A DNA stretch of 64,000 nt from Zygnema cylindricum (Eukaryota > Streptophyta > Zygnematophyceae > Zygnematales > Zygnemataceae), in contig JBBHKE010001710.1 in NCBI GenBank assembly GCA_037447655.1, forward strand, positions 240,758 to 304,757, in the 5' to 3' direction. The notes beneath the pieces are model-generated. The model saw only the letters and a program-made list of their open reading frames with translations, was not told where the DNA came from and did no database searches. The position numbers and the translations under genes were made by a program. This document shows, one piece after another, positions 54,529-64,000 of the stretch. Numbering within the stretch: the stretch's first letter is position 1; each line of letters opens with the position of its first letter.

Positions 54529-56421
54529 CTATTTTCCTTTCGACTTCCTCACACAAATAAACACGCACTCTCTTTCCCTTTTTCTCTTTTTATTTCTTTT
54601 CCTTTTCTTTTCATAAAACTTTAAGAAAATACTCTCGTATTTAACACAGTGCATTAGATGAACTGAAATAATTATTGCATCACATATTTTATTTAACATC
54701 CCACTTTTCATAAATCCGAGCAAAGATTTTATCCACCTCATCACTTTTTCATCCACACACAAACCGGTTTCCCTCTTGCAATCCAAACAGCCAGCCCCAT
54801 CTCCAATCTGCAACACACACCCTGAGGCTAACCCTTTTACAGGCACACCTTCATAAATGTCATCACTCCCTTTAGTGATGTCAAACCCATCACCCCCAAA
54901 ACATGAACTTTCCTCACTCTCTTCCATGGATTTCTTTCCACTCTCACTTTCTAAATTTATTCCCAATAAATATTTCTCCTCCCCTAAACCTTTCATTAAA
55001 TATTCCTCTTCTCCCCTATCTTTTAAAACCCCTTCTAGTTTCACTTCTCCCCTTTCCTCGGAATCCGTTGAAGTTTCCCTTTCCGACCAGCTTTCTAATT
55101 CCAAAATACCTATAAAATTATCCTCATTAATTTTATTTTTCCTGTTTTCACTTAGGGATCCTAGTTCTGACTTTATCATTTCTAAGTCATACACTTTACA
55201 CTCCTTGACATCCTCAAGTACCTCCTCTCTCTTTTCTTCCCTTATACCTCCAAAAGCACACTGTTGCCTTCGTGGAATTTCTGTGTACTTTTCTCTCTTC
55301 TCCATTCTACCGATGTGAAGAAGCTCCAAGATTTTTTCATCCTCTTTCTCCTCTTCCCCTTCTTCCTCCTCATTCACACTCCAACTTCTAAGTTCTTCCA
55401 AACGAGGACACTCCTCCATATAGTGACCCGGTTTCCTACAAGCAAAGCAAACCCCTTGTTTCAAAGCTCCCCTTTCTTTTCCTCTCCCTCTCTTTCCACC
55501 GAAGTTCCGATAAGGTTTACCTTTGTCCTTCTTCCTTTCATCACGCTTCCGCTCGTCACCGCCGTTCCTCACATCACGCTTCCGCCAGTCACCACCAGCT
55601 GTAAATGCAGTCACCCTTTCACTTCCCCTACGAAGCTCCAAAGTGCTTTCTCTCACAAGAATTATTCCCATGGTAATGCTCCAAGTCCACGAGGAGACAT
55701 CCATTCCCTGCATACGGTAAATGATGTCTTCGTACTCATATGGAAGCTTTATGATTAGTGTATTAATCTTTCTCTCCTCAGATTCTACATATCCCGTACT
55801 AGCAAGCTCAACATATAACCCAGCAATATCATTGCAAAACTCTATCATGCTACCGCCTTTATAAACATAGGCCTCTATCTCTTGTCTTACTAACTGCTGC
55901 CTCTGTATAGTCTCACTCTTATAAATCTGAATTAGTGTGTCCCAAATTTCCGACGACTTGGTTAGATTTAAAAGAGTGATAGCTATAGACTTAGACACAT
56001 ATCTAAGTATGAGATGTTTTGCTATAGTGTTTTTATATTCCCAAATATTTCTATCATTTTCTTCAGTTTTTGGTTCAGTTATAACCCCCACAAGTGGAAC
56101 CGTAGGCGAGAGCCTAGCTCCCCTCACCATAGGTGTCCCTTTATCCTTCTCCCCTATTTCCCCTTCCACGGTAATGATTCTCCCTTCACCTTCCGTTGCA
56201 TCTGAAATCCGGTTGGTTTTCTGGGCAGCCCCAGATGATTCTCCATAGTGAGCTCCACCAAAGCCGGGTGGCGGACACCTCACTTGTCCCGAAACAATTC
56301 CCCACAAGTGCTTCTCGAAAAGCAATCCCTCCATCGTGAACTCCCAATAAGTGAAGTCTGTTCCATCAAACATAGGCACCCTAGATGGTGGGCCCATAAC
56401 CTGAAATTCTATGGGCTCCAT
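54529..56421 (-). CDS. Element C Gag fused to condensed Pol remnants, 630 aa
   Basis: ATG at 56419-56421, 20 nt inside the 5' LTR (MEPIEFQVMGPPSRV). Residues 1-270 are UBN2-type Gag (WEYKNTIAKHLILRYVS, KGGSMIEFCNDIAGLY); about 280-320 is Arg/Lys/Gly-rich; the CCHC knuckle CFACRKPGHYMEEC is at 325-338; an Asp/Glu-rich linker ends in IPRRQQCAFGG (382-392). The protease DSGA, all of integrase and the YVDD box are missing. Short in-frame echoes of pol remain: KVYDLEMI, LMKGLGEEKYLLGI (RT, as MKDMGEARYILGI), SGCVLQIGDGAGC and MRWIKSLLGFMKSG (RNase H). The tail KKRKRNKKRKR is nuclear-signal-like. An intact frame in a young copy suggests that Gag is selected; function of the echoes is unknown. Confidence 0.88.
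   Translation of the reverse strand: MEPIEFQVMGPPSRVPMFDGTDFTYWEFTMEGLLFEKHLWGIVSGQVRCPPPGFGGAHYGESSGAAQKTNRISDATEGEGRIITVEGEIGEKDKGTPMVRGARLSPTVPLVGVITEPKTEENDRNIWEYKNTIAKHLILRYVSKSIAITLLNLTKSSEIWDTLIQIYKSETIQRQQLVRQEIEAYVYKGGSMIEFCNDIAGLYVELASTGYVESEERKINTLIIKLPYEYEDIIYRMQGMDVSSWTWSITMGIILVRESTLELRRGSERVTAFTAGGDWRKRDVRNGGDERKRDERKKDKGKPYRNFGGKRGRGKERGALKQGVCFACRKPGHYMEECPRLEELRSWSVNEEEEGEEEKEDEKILELLHIGRMEKREKYTEIPRRQQCAFGGIREEKREEVLEDVKECKVYDLEMIKSELGSLSENRKNKINEDNFIGILELESWSERETSTDSEERGEVKLEGVLKDRGEEEYLMKGLGEEKYLLGINLESESGKKSMEESEESSCFGGDGFDITKGSDDIYEGVPVKGLASGCVLQIGDGAGCLDCKRETGLCVDEKVMRWIKSLLGFMKSGMLNKICDAIIISVHLMHCVKYESIFLKFYEKKRKRNKKRKRERECVFICVRKSKGK
56386..56401 (-). promoter_or_regulatory. 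Primer-binding site (initiator tRNA-Met half) of C
   Basis: Element-sense GGTTATGGGCCCACCA directly after the LTR, identical to A1 and A2. Confidence 0.85.
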
Positions 56422-57565
56422 TGCCACACAGAATTCGCAGGTCCAAAGGAAGCTAATCTAGATAGTGCCGACTCCAACTTGATATAAACCCAAATGATTG
56501 ACCCCTTGACAATCAGAACCCCATTAGAGCTTCACCCCTGTGAAATAAGACTTTCTGTGTGCTCAGTTCCACCACAGAATGCAAAGTTAGAATATGAGAT
56601 TTGGACACATTCACCCACTTTGACTTTCCCTTAGAAATGCAGCCACCCAGGCAGGCAAAAACTCTGACCGACTACACCCCTGTATAGCCTGGACTCCCCT
56701 GAGTCCGCAGCAACAAAAATCACTGAAATTGGTCAACTGAGTTGATAGTTATGGTTGGCCAAAGTTTGCCATTTATACAAGGTGCTCTCTGGGAGAGGTA
56801 TCTACCTACCAGAAATATTCTAAGTTCTAGTCCCTCTCTAAACCCCTTCTACTGAAGTACGGCGCCAATCACAGGACTGTACCGTACATAAAAGTACAGG
56901 CGCCGGAGTACTTTCTGTACGGAAATTGTACGACAAGACCATACGAGTGACAAATGTCACACCCTAACTTGTTATCTTGCGCTCCGGAGATTCCGCAATC
57001 CTCCAGCGCATTTCCACGTGTCATCCGGAGTGGCGGCGTCAAAAAACGCCAAGGCGGCCATTCCGGAATCTCGGCTAGCACCACGGCCGTCGATTAAATC
57101 TGGTATCCATTCTTACCCGTCGAAAATAAGTGTGCGGTATTTGTTTCGCCGTCAAAACAAATGCGCGGTATCAGTTCCGCGTAAACCATACTTCACTAAA
57201 CTGTTTCTATGTACTAAGGATCTTTTTGCGCCGTTAAATGAATTCGTCTACGTGTACATATTTATATAATTATCAAACCCTATATGTCCCAGCACTTGTC
57301 ATAGATTAAACGGACAAAGCTAACGGCTACAATGACGGACGGCAGGTACCAGGATCAGTTCCTGGGTCCGTCAATACTTTTAGTAAATCCATCTATTTTC
57401 TGCTAACTGTCTGCTACAAAGCTTTAGGCAGCCATGGCCCTATCACCCTACCCAGCCTTCAGTGACTACAACAAGTGTGGGGGCTTGGTAAAGGGAGTTA
57501 GAGGTAGACCGCCTCTACATTTTTCATATTATAATACAGACCTAGAAAATACTCAAATATCAACA
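56402..57565 (-). repeat. 5' LTR of element C
   Basis: 1164 bp, nearly identical to 53348-54510. The differences seen are one base in the 10-bp hairpin, one in the CT-rich end and one single-base indel in GGCAGCCATGG. Confidence 0.92.
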
Positions 57566-57570
57566 CTTGC

Positions 57571-58560
57571 CACAGAGAATGGAATTAAAGATAGAAATGA
57601 ATGATAATGGTGAAGCGAATTCACATACCCCGGAGTGCAACGATGACCAAACTTAGCAGAAGAAAACCTCTCCCAATGGCCCCGAAGACCGGTATGAGTC
57701 TCCCTCACCCCTCCCGGTTCCACCGCAAGGAACCGACAAAACTCTTCTTAGTTTCAAACAGCGAAAGTCCAAACCGCCCAAAGAGGAGATAGTGCCAACT
57801 ACCCACCCGTGCTACGGTCTCCACAAAAGAGAATCCAAAACAAAGATGGCAATAGAGTCAACGACACAATGCAACCGTTCTCCAACAGAAAAAAGATTGA
57901 TTTAATTCTCTGGGGGTTTTCTCAGGAGACACTACTGGAAAAGCAAACTGTCTCCTTCGGCCCTAAGTGCCTTATACAACCAGAGTTTGTCCTACTGCAA
58001 GTTCCAAAGTCAAAGCAATGTGACAGGCCAATCAGCCGCCAGCAATTGTTATCGTACTGACATAAGACAAAACCGACTGTACTACACTCAAGGCTAAAAA
58101 TTAGACGACTGGTCCCGGCTGGATTAGCGGTTGAGGGTCCTTCTCTAACACACAAAATGAAACAAAGTTTTGACTCGACGTGAAACCGCCTAACTTTGTC
58201 CCAACGTCATAAATGCTTTGCCCAGTGGTTGGGCCTGAACCAACATCATACTGACAGCTAACAGTAAACTCTACGGGATAATCCCAAATGTTACGTGTCG
58301 TTCTCTAAGGTATCCCTCTACTAGAGCTACATAGAACACACACTATAATGGATCAGACACTTTGCACCGGACTAACTCCTCAGTTCGACCTCTGTTTAAG
58401 GTGAACTAAATTGCGTGGTGTTCCAGGATGAAAATAGAAAGATATGATCCGGCTGATTGTCCTCTTTCTTCTCCGTACGCTACAGTCCGTACAAAGTGGA
58501 ATGAAGCCCCGGAACTCCTGGGAGTGCAAATGTGCCGAAGATGCACACGCGCTTAACAGG
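57571..58560. other. Unknown sequence between element C and right repeat E
   Basis: About 990 bp with no recognised domain; open frames are below 105 codons and have no motif I know. If repeat E is terminal to something, this plus 53145-53347 (about 1.2 kb) would be its interior. Confidence 0.5.
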
Positions 58561-58771
58561 TGTCGAGCGTGCCTGGTAACCGAGAGGTCCAGGTTATATG
58601 TCCAAGGAGGTTTACATGAGAAACCTGCAATCCACCCAAATGCTGATGCTCTTTTCGATCCGTGATAATGCCCATCTCTGTTCATTACCCCCCCGCAGAG
58701 ATATGCATAGATAGTAAGGAGGAATGGAGTGGAAAAGAAAGGTGCCCTGTACCCCCCCCTAGATTCCCCCC
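58561..58771 (+). repeat. Repeat E, right copy
   Basis: Direct repeat of 52935-53144, ending in a C homopolymer. The next bases hold a 7-bp hairpin CTTAGTC-CCACGT-GACTAAG. Confidence 0.75.
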
Positions 58772-59005
58772 CCCCCCCCTCTTAGTCCCACGTGACTAAG
58801 AGGTTTAGACAGATTAGCCGCCAAACTCGCAGTCCCTACAGAACCACGGATTTGCGGGTTGAGAGCGGGGCTCCCAATTCAGAGATAGGCAGCAGTCATG
58901 CCACCCCTGGTGATAACGTTCACACACCAATAGGAGGTAGGGTACGGAGGACACATGGCAGGCAGAGGAACAGGCTGGAGGGTCTGCAAAATAAGTGAGG
59001 TGGAA
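58772..59005. other. Unknown spacer before B2
   Basis: About 230 bp with no recognised gene. It ends at the junction GGAAAG/TAAATTACTTCC, where B sequence begins again. Confidence 0.5.
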
Positions 59006-61880
59006 AGTAAATTACTTCCTCCAAATCACCATGCAAGAAAGCTGTCTTAACATCCATCTGATGCAATTCCATATCTTCTATTGCAGCAAGAGATAGCAAA
59101 ACTCTAACAGTAGGAAAGCGAACCACAGGAGAGAAGGTCTCTTCATAGTCAATTCCCTCCTTTTGGCTAAATCCCTTAGCAACCAGTCTAGCTTTATATC
59201 TCTCAATTGTATTATCAGGATTCAATTTTAATTTGAAGACCCACTTACAACCGATAGCTTTCCTGTTCGGTGGGAGCTCCACAAGTTCCCAAGTTTGGGC
59301 TTCCATAAATGACTTTATCTCTTCATTTGCAGCCGAGATCCAATGATCCTTTTCAGGAACGGAAAAAGCTTCATGAATAGTAAGCGGCTCCCCTGTGCTT
59401 GCAGAAAAAGCACTCTCAACTCGGTCGCCTCGAAGGCGGCTACTTTGCCTTCTTCCCCCCGGAAAATCTGACGCGGGAACGGTTGGTTCCTTAGATTGCC
59501 GCACAAGGCGTGTATTCGGAGGAGCATCGACAGAAGGAGCAGCTCCAGAAGGAGTATTAGACGGCCCAGAGGCATTTGGGAGAGAGGTAGAAGAAGTAGA
59601 AGAGGATGGAGTAAAAGGTACCTGCTCAAGAATGATATACTCTTGTATTTTCTCTTTCCTTTCAGTTGCATCCATGCTAAAAACGTCAACAGATTGACTT
59701 TCTTCTTTAATCTGAATATTCCTGGCTGTTTGAAGACATCCTCTCTGAGGATTATACACTTTATAACCTGCAGATTCATCATCATAGCCTAAAAAGACGC
59801 CAGGTACAGATTTTGGACTAAGCTTCCAATTAGGAAGATTATCCAAGATAAAACATTTGCTACCAAAAACTCTAAAATGACTAACATTTGGCTTTTTGCC
59901 TGTCCAAACTTCATAAGGTGTCTTACCCCTAACAGCCCGGGTTTCCACTCTATTTCTGATATAAGAAGCACAATGAAAAGCTTCCCCCCAAAACTTTGGA
60001 TCCACACCTTTATCGGCCATCATAGATCGAGCACATTCAGTCAAAGTCCGATTAAGTCTCTCGGCAACACCATTTTGTTCCGGTGTGTACGGAGCAGTAA
60101 ATTCACGAGAGATGCCATTCTCTTTCAAAAAATCAGCAAATGCATGAGATACATACTCTCCACCATTATCCGTTCGTAAAGCAAGAATAGATTTGCCGTG
60201 AAGTTTCTCCGCCCAGATTTTGTAGTGCTTAAAGTGAGTGAAGACTTCTCCCTTCTCCTTCATGAAGTATAGGCGACTATATCGGGAGTAATCGTCTGTA
60301 AAGGTGACAAAGAAGCGGCTGCCACCAAGAGAGGGAACTTTGGAAGGGCCGAAGACATCAGAGTGAATAATACCAAGGAGATCTGTGGCTCGATGATCAG
60401 AAACTTGTGGTAGAGGAAGCTTGTGAAGCTTTCCGAGAGCACAACCATCACAAACATGGGACTCTTTTTGACCAAGCTTGACTCCCTCTATCATATTATG
60501 GTTTATCATCTTAGTAAGTCTCTCATGGTGCACATGACCAAGCCTTTTATGCCACAAAACATTATCACATAGGACACTGGAGTACGCAAAATCAATTTTA
60601 TTAGCCAGGTCCATGCGGTACAAAAAGTTTGGGCCTCTAGTTCCTACTAGAGCTACTCTTCCATTCTTGCTCACTATTTTCTTGCCATTTTTCTGGAGAA
60701 CCTCAAAGCCTTTGCTTTCAGCTACAGACGTAGAAAACAAATTTTTCTTGAACTTTGGAACATACAAGACATCATACAAAGTTCTCTTAACAACCTTTCC
60801 ATCTATCACACAATCGAGATCTATGTTTCCTTTGGCATTTGATTCAACAGCATAGCCACAAGCATAAAAGATCTGACGTAAAGGAATAGAAGACATCTCC
60901 TTAAACCAAGACTTGTTCCAACACATGTGTGAAGAGCTGCCGGAATCCATTATCCATCCGAGGTCCTTTTCTCCTTCCATCATGTCGAGTTTGGCGAGAG
61001 CAAAGAACTCTTTGTCATCAGTTTTTGGAAAACTGATCACATCAGGTGTCGTTTCCTCGGTCTTTTTCTTCTCCAATTCCGTATCCTCCGCTGAAAATGC
61101 AACAATTTTATTCGGAGGTTTTTGGGAAATGGGAGGTCCGCGGTGTCTCCATCCTTTCCGAAAGGTACCTGTTTCAAGAGCTTTTATATACAAAGGACAA
61201 GCTCTGAAGGAGTGACCATCAGTATAGCAATAAACACATTTCTCAAACTGAGGATTAAACTGATTCCCTTGATATCTATTTTCCCTCTGAAACTGAGCCG
61301 TAAATGCTACAGCTGGTTTTCCAAATCCTAAAACTGTCTGAGTAGCCTCTTCTGCCAAGATAAACTCTATAGCTGTTTGCAAATTCCAAAGAGGTTTAGA
61401 CAATTTTTTCATTTCATCTGAGGCTCCTTTATATTCATTAGGAAGCCCCTTTAGGAGAATCATGGCCTGATGATAAGGGGAGAAAGTCCCCCCAGAACAT
61501 GCATTTTCTGACAGTAACATTCGAAACCGATTAGTGTATTCCACCATGCTACCACCTGTGTACTTATACTCATAGATTTGACCAGCAGTTATAATCTCAT
61601 GCTGGTCACTAGCTTTAACATAAGAAGATTTCAATGCATCCCACAAATCTGATGCCTTTGCAACATTAATATATGTCATATGCAATTATTTTGATATCAT
61701 AAGCTTTACTAAATGCAAAGCCTGGTCATTTTTCTGATCAAAACTGGCATCAGATTCTGCCAATGATCCATTTAACACATCAATAAGTTTCATTGCTTGA
61801 AGTAAGACTTAACCAAATCTGCCCAATACAGATATTCACGTCCATCAAAGACCGGAATTCGTGAAGGCGGGCCCGTGACC
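59006..61880 (-). pseudogene. Copia B2 gag to start of RT, partial copy
   Basis: Nearly identical to 43446-46320, shifted by exactly 15,560 bp; I see about five substitutions over 2.87 kb. It carries all Gag, protease and integrase motifs of B1 and the RT start through ELHQMDVKTAFLHGDLEE, where B1 has two stops. It then runs into unrelated sequence at 59005. A private stop at about 61686-61688 (Glu codon to TAA, ISK-stop-LHMTY) breaks Gag near its start. The frame overlap ATGA at about 61790 is shared with B1. Confidence 0.92.
61866..61880 (-). promoter_or_regulatory. Primer-binding-site position of B2
   Basis: Same GGTCACGGGCCCGCC as in B1, abutting the LTR. Confidence 0.5.
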
Positions 61881-62618
61881 TTTTGTTCTGAGACAAGTGT
61901 TGGTACTGAAGATGAAGAAGATGCAGCAGTAGTCATCGTAGAACAAATCAAGAGAGGAAGCTTCCACAAATACCGATGGCTGAACAACAACTTTGACAGA
62001 CTCTAACTTTCAGAAAAATGCTCCAAACGTCCTAAAAATTTGCCACAATGTAGATAACATACAAAGGAACAAACACAAAAAATTTCAATCGATTCCGCTC
62101 ACAAATCTGTGAGATATGTAGAAATGAATTTACATAAAACTGAGTGTACAGTTTTCATATCATTTGTTCCTAAAAATCAAATTCACTAAGTCCTACTTTT
62201 ATACACCGAAACTACACTAAGCTGTACGGAGGCATTCCAGCCGTACATCTAACATTCTATCACAAATATTTACACCGAAGTTCAGACAACGTAAAGTGAT
62301 AATGATCTGGTCACGCCTCGTCACTATTTGTTGGCGGCGGCTGTCAGCGGTCCGATTAGAGGATTTGGCACCGTAGAATTGACTTCACGAAGTCCAGTGC
62401 ACCTGCCGAATTTCCGTACGTCCACGGAGGACATACTCACGCATTCTCCCAAGTGACGACACGTGTCCCAAGTGTGAATGAACCGTGAACTCCCAACTTC
62501 ACTGTCACACTAATTTCGGTAAGTACTGAACCGAACTCAACCAAAAATAGCTTAAGTCCTGAACAGCTCTCTCTCACAGCTGAGGCATACAGAGGACTAA
62601 AGCTTTCTAAAAACAACA
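61881..62618 (-). repeat. 5' LTR of Copia B2
   Basis: 738 bp. Its outer flank AGACT (62619-62623) matches the flank at 41487-41491, which shows this LTR is the true right end of the original B insertion. Confidence 0.92.
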
Positions 62619-63409
62619 AGACTGCTACCTACTAAATTTTCGAAGTCCTATTCTCTCTCTAAAACTCTATCTATTGACGTACAACACCAATCAAATTACT
62701 GTGTCGTACAGAAAAGTATAGGTACCGATTTACTTTTTGTACGACCATCGTACAATATGGCCAAAATGTCGACACGTATCAAATCGGGATTTGTTCTCGT
62801 AATGTCCGGAGTTGCCGCAATCCTATGTTATCGCGCCACGTGTCACTCGATGTGGCGATAATCGCAAACCGCCGCGATTCTCTTCCGCGATCTCGGCATC
62901 CTTCCCGGCCGTCCGATCAAAACTAGACTTCAATCGTAGCTATCATAAATACTTGCGCAGTATTTGTTTCGCTATCGAAACAAAATGCGCGGTATCTGTT
63001 TCTTCTCCGTACCGTACTCCGTACTTTACATAACTGAGTCTATGCATCCCGAATGAAGTTTCAGTTAAATGAATTAGTATACGTGTAAGTTTTTATATAA
63101 TTTTTAAACCCTATATCATTCAACACTAGTCTTAGACTAAACGGTTAAGGCTAACGGCTAGTTCAACAGACGGCAGGTACTCGGATCAAATCTTGGGTTA
63201 GTCAAAATATTTTAGGTAACTCTATCAAGATTTGCCTTCCTGTCTTCTTTGGACAGCCTAGGCAGCCATAGATCTAACTCTTCCTCAAGTCTTCAGTGAC
63301 TGCGACAAGTGTGGGGACTTGAGTGAAGAGTTAGAGGTAGCCTGTCAGTGTCTCCTCTTTTCTTTTTATTATACAGTCTCTAAACCAAGAAAATACTTGA
63401 ATTTCAACA
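62619..63409 (-). mobile_element. Right half of solo LTR H
   Basis: Continues LTR H from the B insertion point (GCTACCTACTAAATTTTC aligns with LTR C) to its outer end TTTCAACA at 63409. With 41094-41491 it makes one LTR of about 1184 bp flanked by TTTCT. Confidence 0.85.
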
Positions 63410-64000
63410 TTTCTCTCACATCTCATCCTATAAAATCATATGATGGTTGTTCACTAGGCAAGATCCACATTTTTGCCAATTCCACAGGACATAGACCACA
63501 AATTAGAAAAGGTTCTGCAGCTAATACATTCTGATGTTCCGGTCCTTCACAAATGGCGTCAGCGGGAGGCGTCCACTATATGGTCACATTTACAGATGAC
63601 TACTCGAGGTACACCAAATTTTACTTCTTGCAACATAAGAGTGAAGTGTTTACTCACTTCAAATACTACAAAGCGTGGGCGGAAAAGCTTCATAGAGTTC
63701 CAATATTGGCGCTAAGATCGGACAACGGGGGAAAAAACACATCGAAGGAATTCGACGAATTTCTCCTTCAAAAAGGTATCAATCACAATCTTACAGTTCC
63801 ATATACACCGGAACAAAATGGTGTTTTTTAGAGATTAAATAGGACGGTGACAGAGAGTGCTCGGTCTATGCTTGCAGATAAAGGGCTAAATTTGAAATTA
63901 TGGGTTGAAGCACTTAACTGTGCTATTTATATTAAAAATAGAATTGCTTCTAGATCTGTTAACACTACACCTTATGAGCTTTGGAAAGGAGAAAAACCTG
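63410..64000 (+). pseudogene. Copia D integrase, second part
   Basis: Continuation of the D coding cut at 41093: zinc pair region YDGCSLGKIH near 63441, then [23 protein letters not shown] and EQNGVF-stop-RLNRT, where the catalytic Glu codon has become TAG (63828-63830). Next come SARSMLADKGLNLK and TPYELWKGEKP at the window end. It resembles the B integrase more than that of A. The rest of pol lies beyond the window. Confidence 0.85.

Larger units (their letters stand above)
53348..57565 (-). mobile_element. Element C: intact, young gag-only (TR-GAG-like) Copia derivative
   Basis: 4218 bp: LTRs 53348-54510 and 56402-57565 (1163/1164 bp, about three differences by eye), primer site, one open 630-codon ORF, polypurine tract. 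Perfect target duplication CTTGC at 53343-53347 and 57566-57570. Integrase and full reverse transcriptase are absent, so it must use enzymes in trans. Gag-only LTR elements are known in plants as TR-GAG elements. Confidence 0.93.

Noticed and set aside
58600-58680. Hammerhead ribozyme suggested by GAAAC and CTGATG in repeat E
   Set aside because: The core elements are in the wrong order and spacing, and the required stems are absent.
41492-62618. Envelope gene or retrovirus-like element in Copia B
   Set aside because: No open frame of envelope type between RNase H and the 3' LTR; the order integrase then RT is Copia.
1-64000. CRISPR arrays, bacterial operons, rRNA genes
   Set aside because: No spaced identical repeats of CRISPR type, and all context is eukaryotic retroelement DNA. 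The 23-bp triple repeat at 38966-39034 has no spacers.

Overview
Kind of sequence. The window is eukaryotic nuclear DNA, most likely from a green plant and probably a non-seed streptophyte (bryophyte, fern or charophyte-like). The evidence is a spliced SLC37/glycerol-3-phosphate-permease-type gene of plant flavour, Ty1/Copia elements whose primer site matches plant initiator-tRNA-Met internally, and remnants of a DNA-methyltransferase-bearing retroelement of a type reported from charophytes. The exact organism cannot be told from this sequence. About 80% of the window is nested, mostly broken LTR retrotransposons. The names A to H used below are mine.

Layout. 1-2279: tail of a minus-strand Copia element (A0: gag and 5' LTR). 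2280-4685: decayed plus-strand retroelement with CCHC knuckles, a retropepsin-like domain and a C5 cytosine methyltransferase domain. 4686-16284: plus-strand Copia A1, split at 6913/13320 by the minus-strand full-length Copia A2 (near-matching 5-bp target duplication). 16285-21382: LTR scrap, then minus-strand Copia A4 carrying a 199-bp TA-flanked MITE. 21383-26237: plus-strand Copia pieces A5 and A6 with long LTRs. 26238-29233: a decayed PHD-finger-like coding relic running into a purine tract and a long direct repeat, itself hit by a solo Copia LTR. 29234-29538: G-rich microsatellite. 29539-38750: the only gene-like single-copy region, with the SLC37-type transporter on the minus strand (33132-35530) and a 1.4-kb degenerate AGTTAA repeat upstream of it.

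38750-64000 is a Russian doll that target duplications let me unpack. A plus-strand Copia (D, 39602-41093, resuming at 63410) contains a solo LTR (H, TSD TTTCT). H contains a Copia B insertion (TSD AGACT at 41487 and 62619). B was enlarged by a 15,560-bp block that repeats 3.6 kb of B and also carries Copia fragments A7, F and A8, a SINE-like piece, an unknown repeat pair (E), and a very young gag-only element C (53348-57565, TSD CTTGC).

How the parts work together. All Copia families here start gag inside the LTR and read gag straight through the primer-binding site, which in A and C is complementary to the anticodon arm of initiator tRNA-Met (copia/Ty5-style half-tRNA priming). Element C has an intact 630-codon ORF that keeps Gag but only condensed scraps of Pol, so it presumably depends on relatives such as A. 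The remaining copies are broken by stops, frameshifts or later insertions. Frameshifts in the transporter gene sit mostly in homopolymers, so some may be assembly errors rather than real damage.
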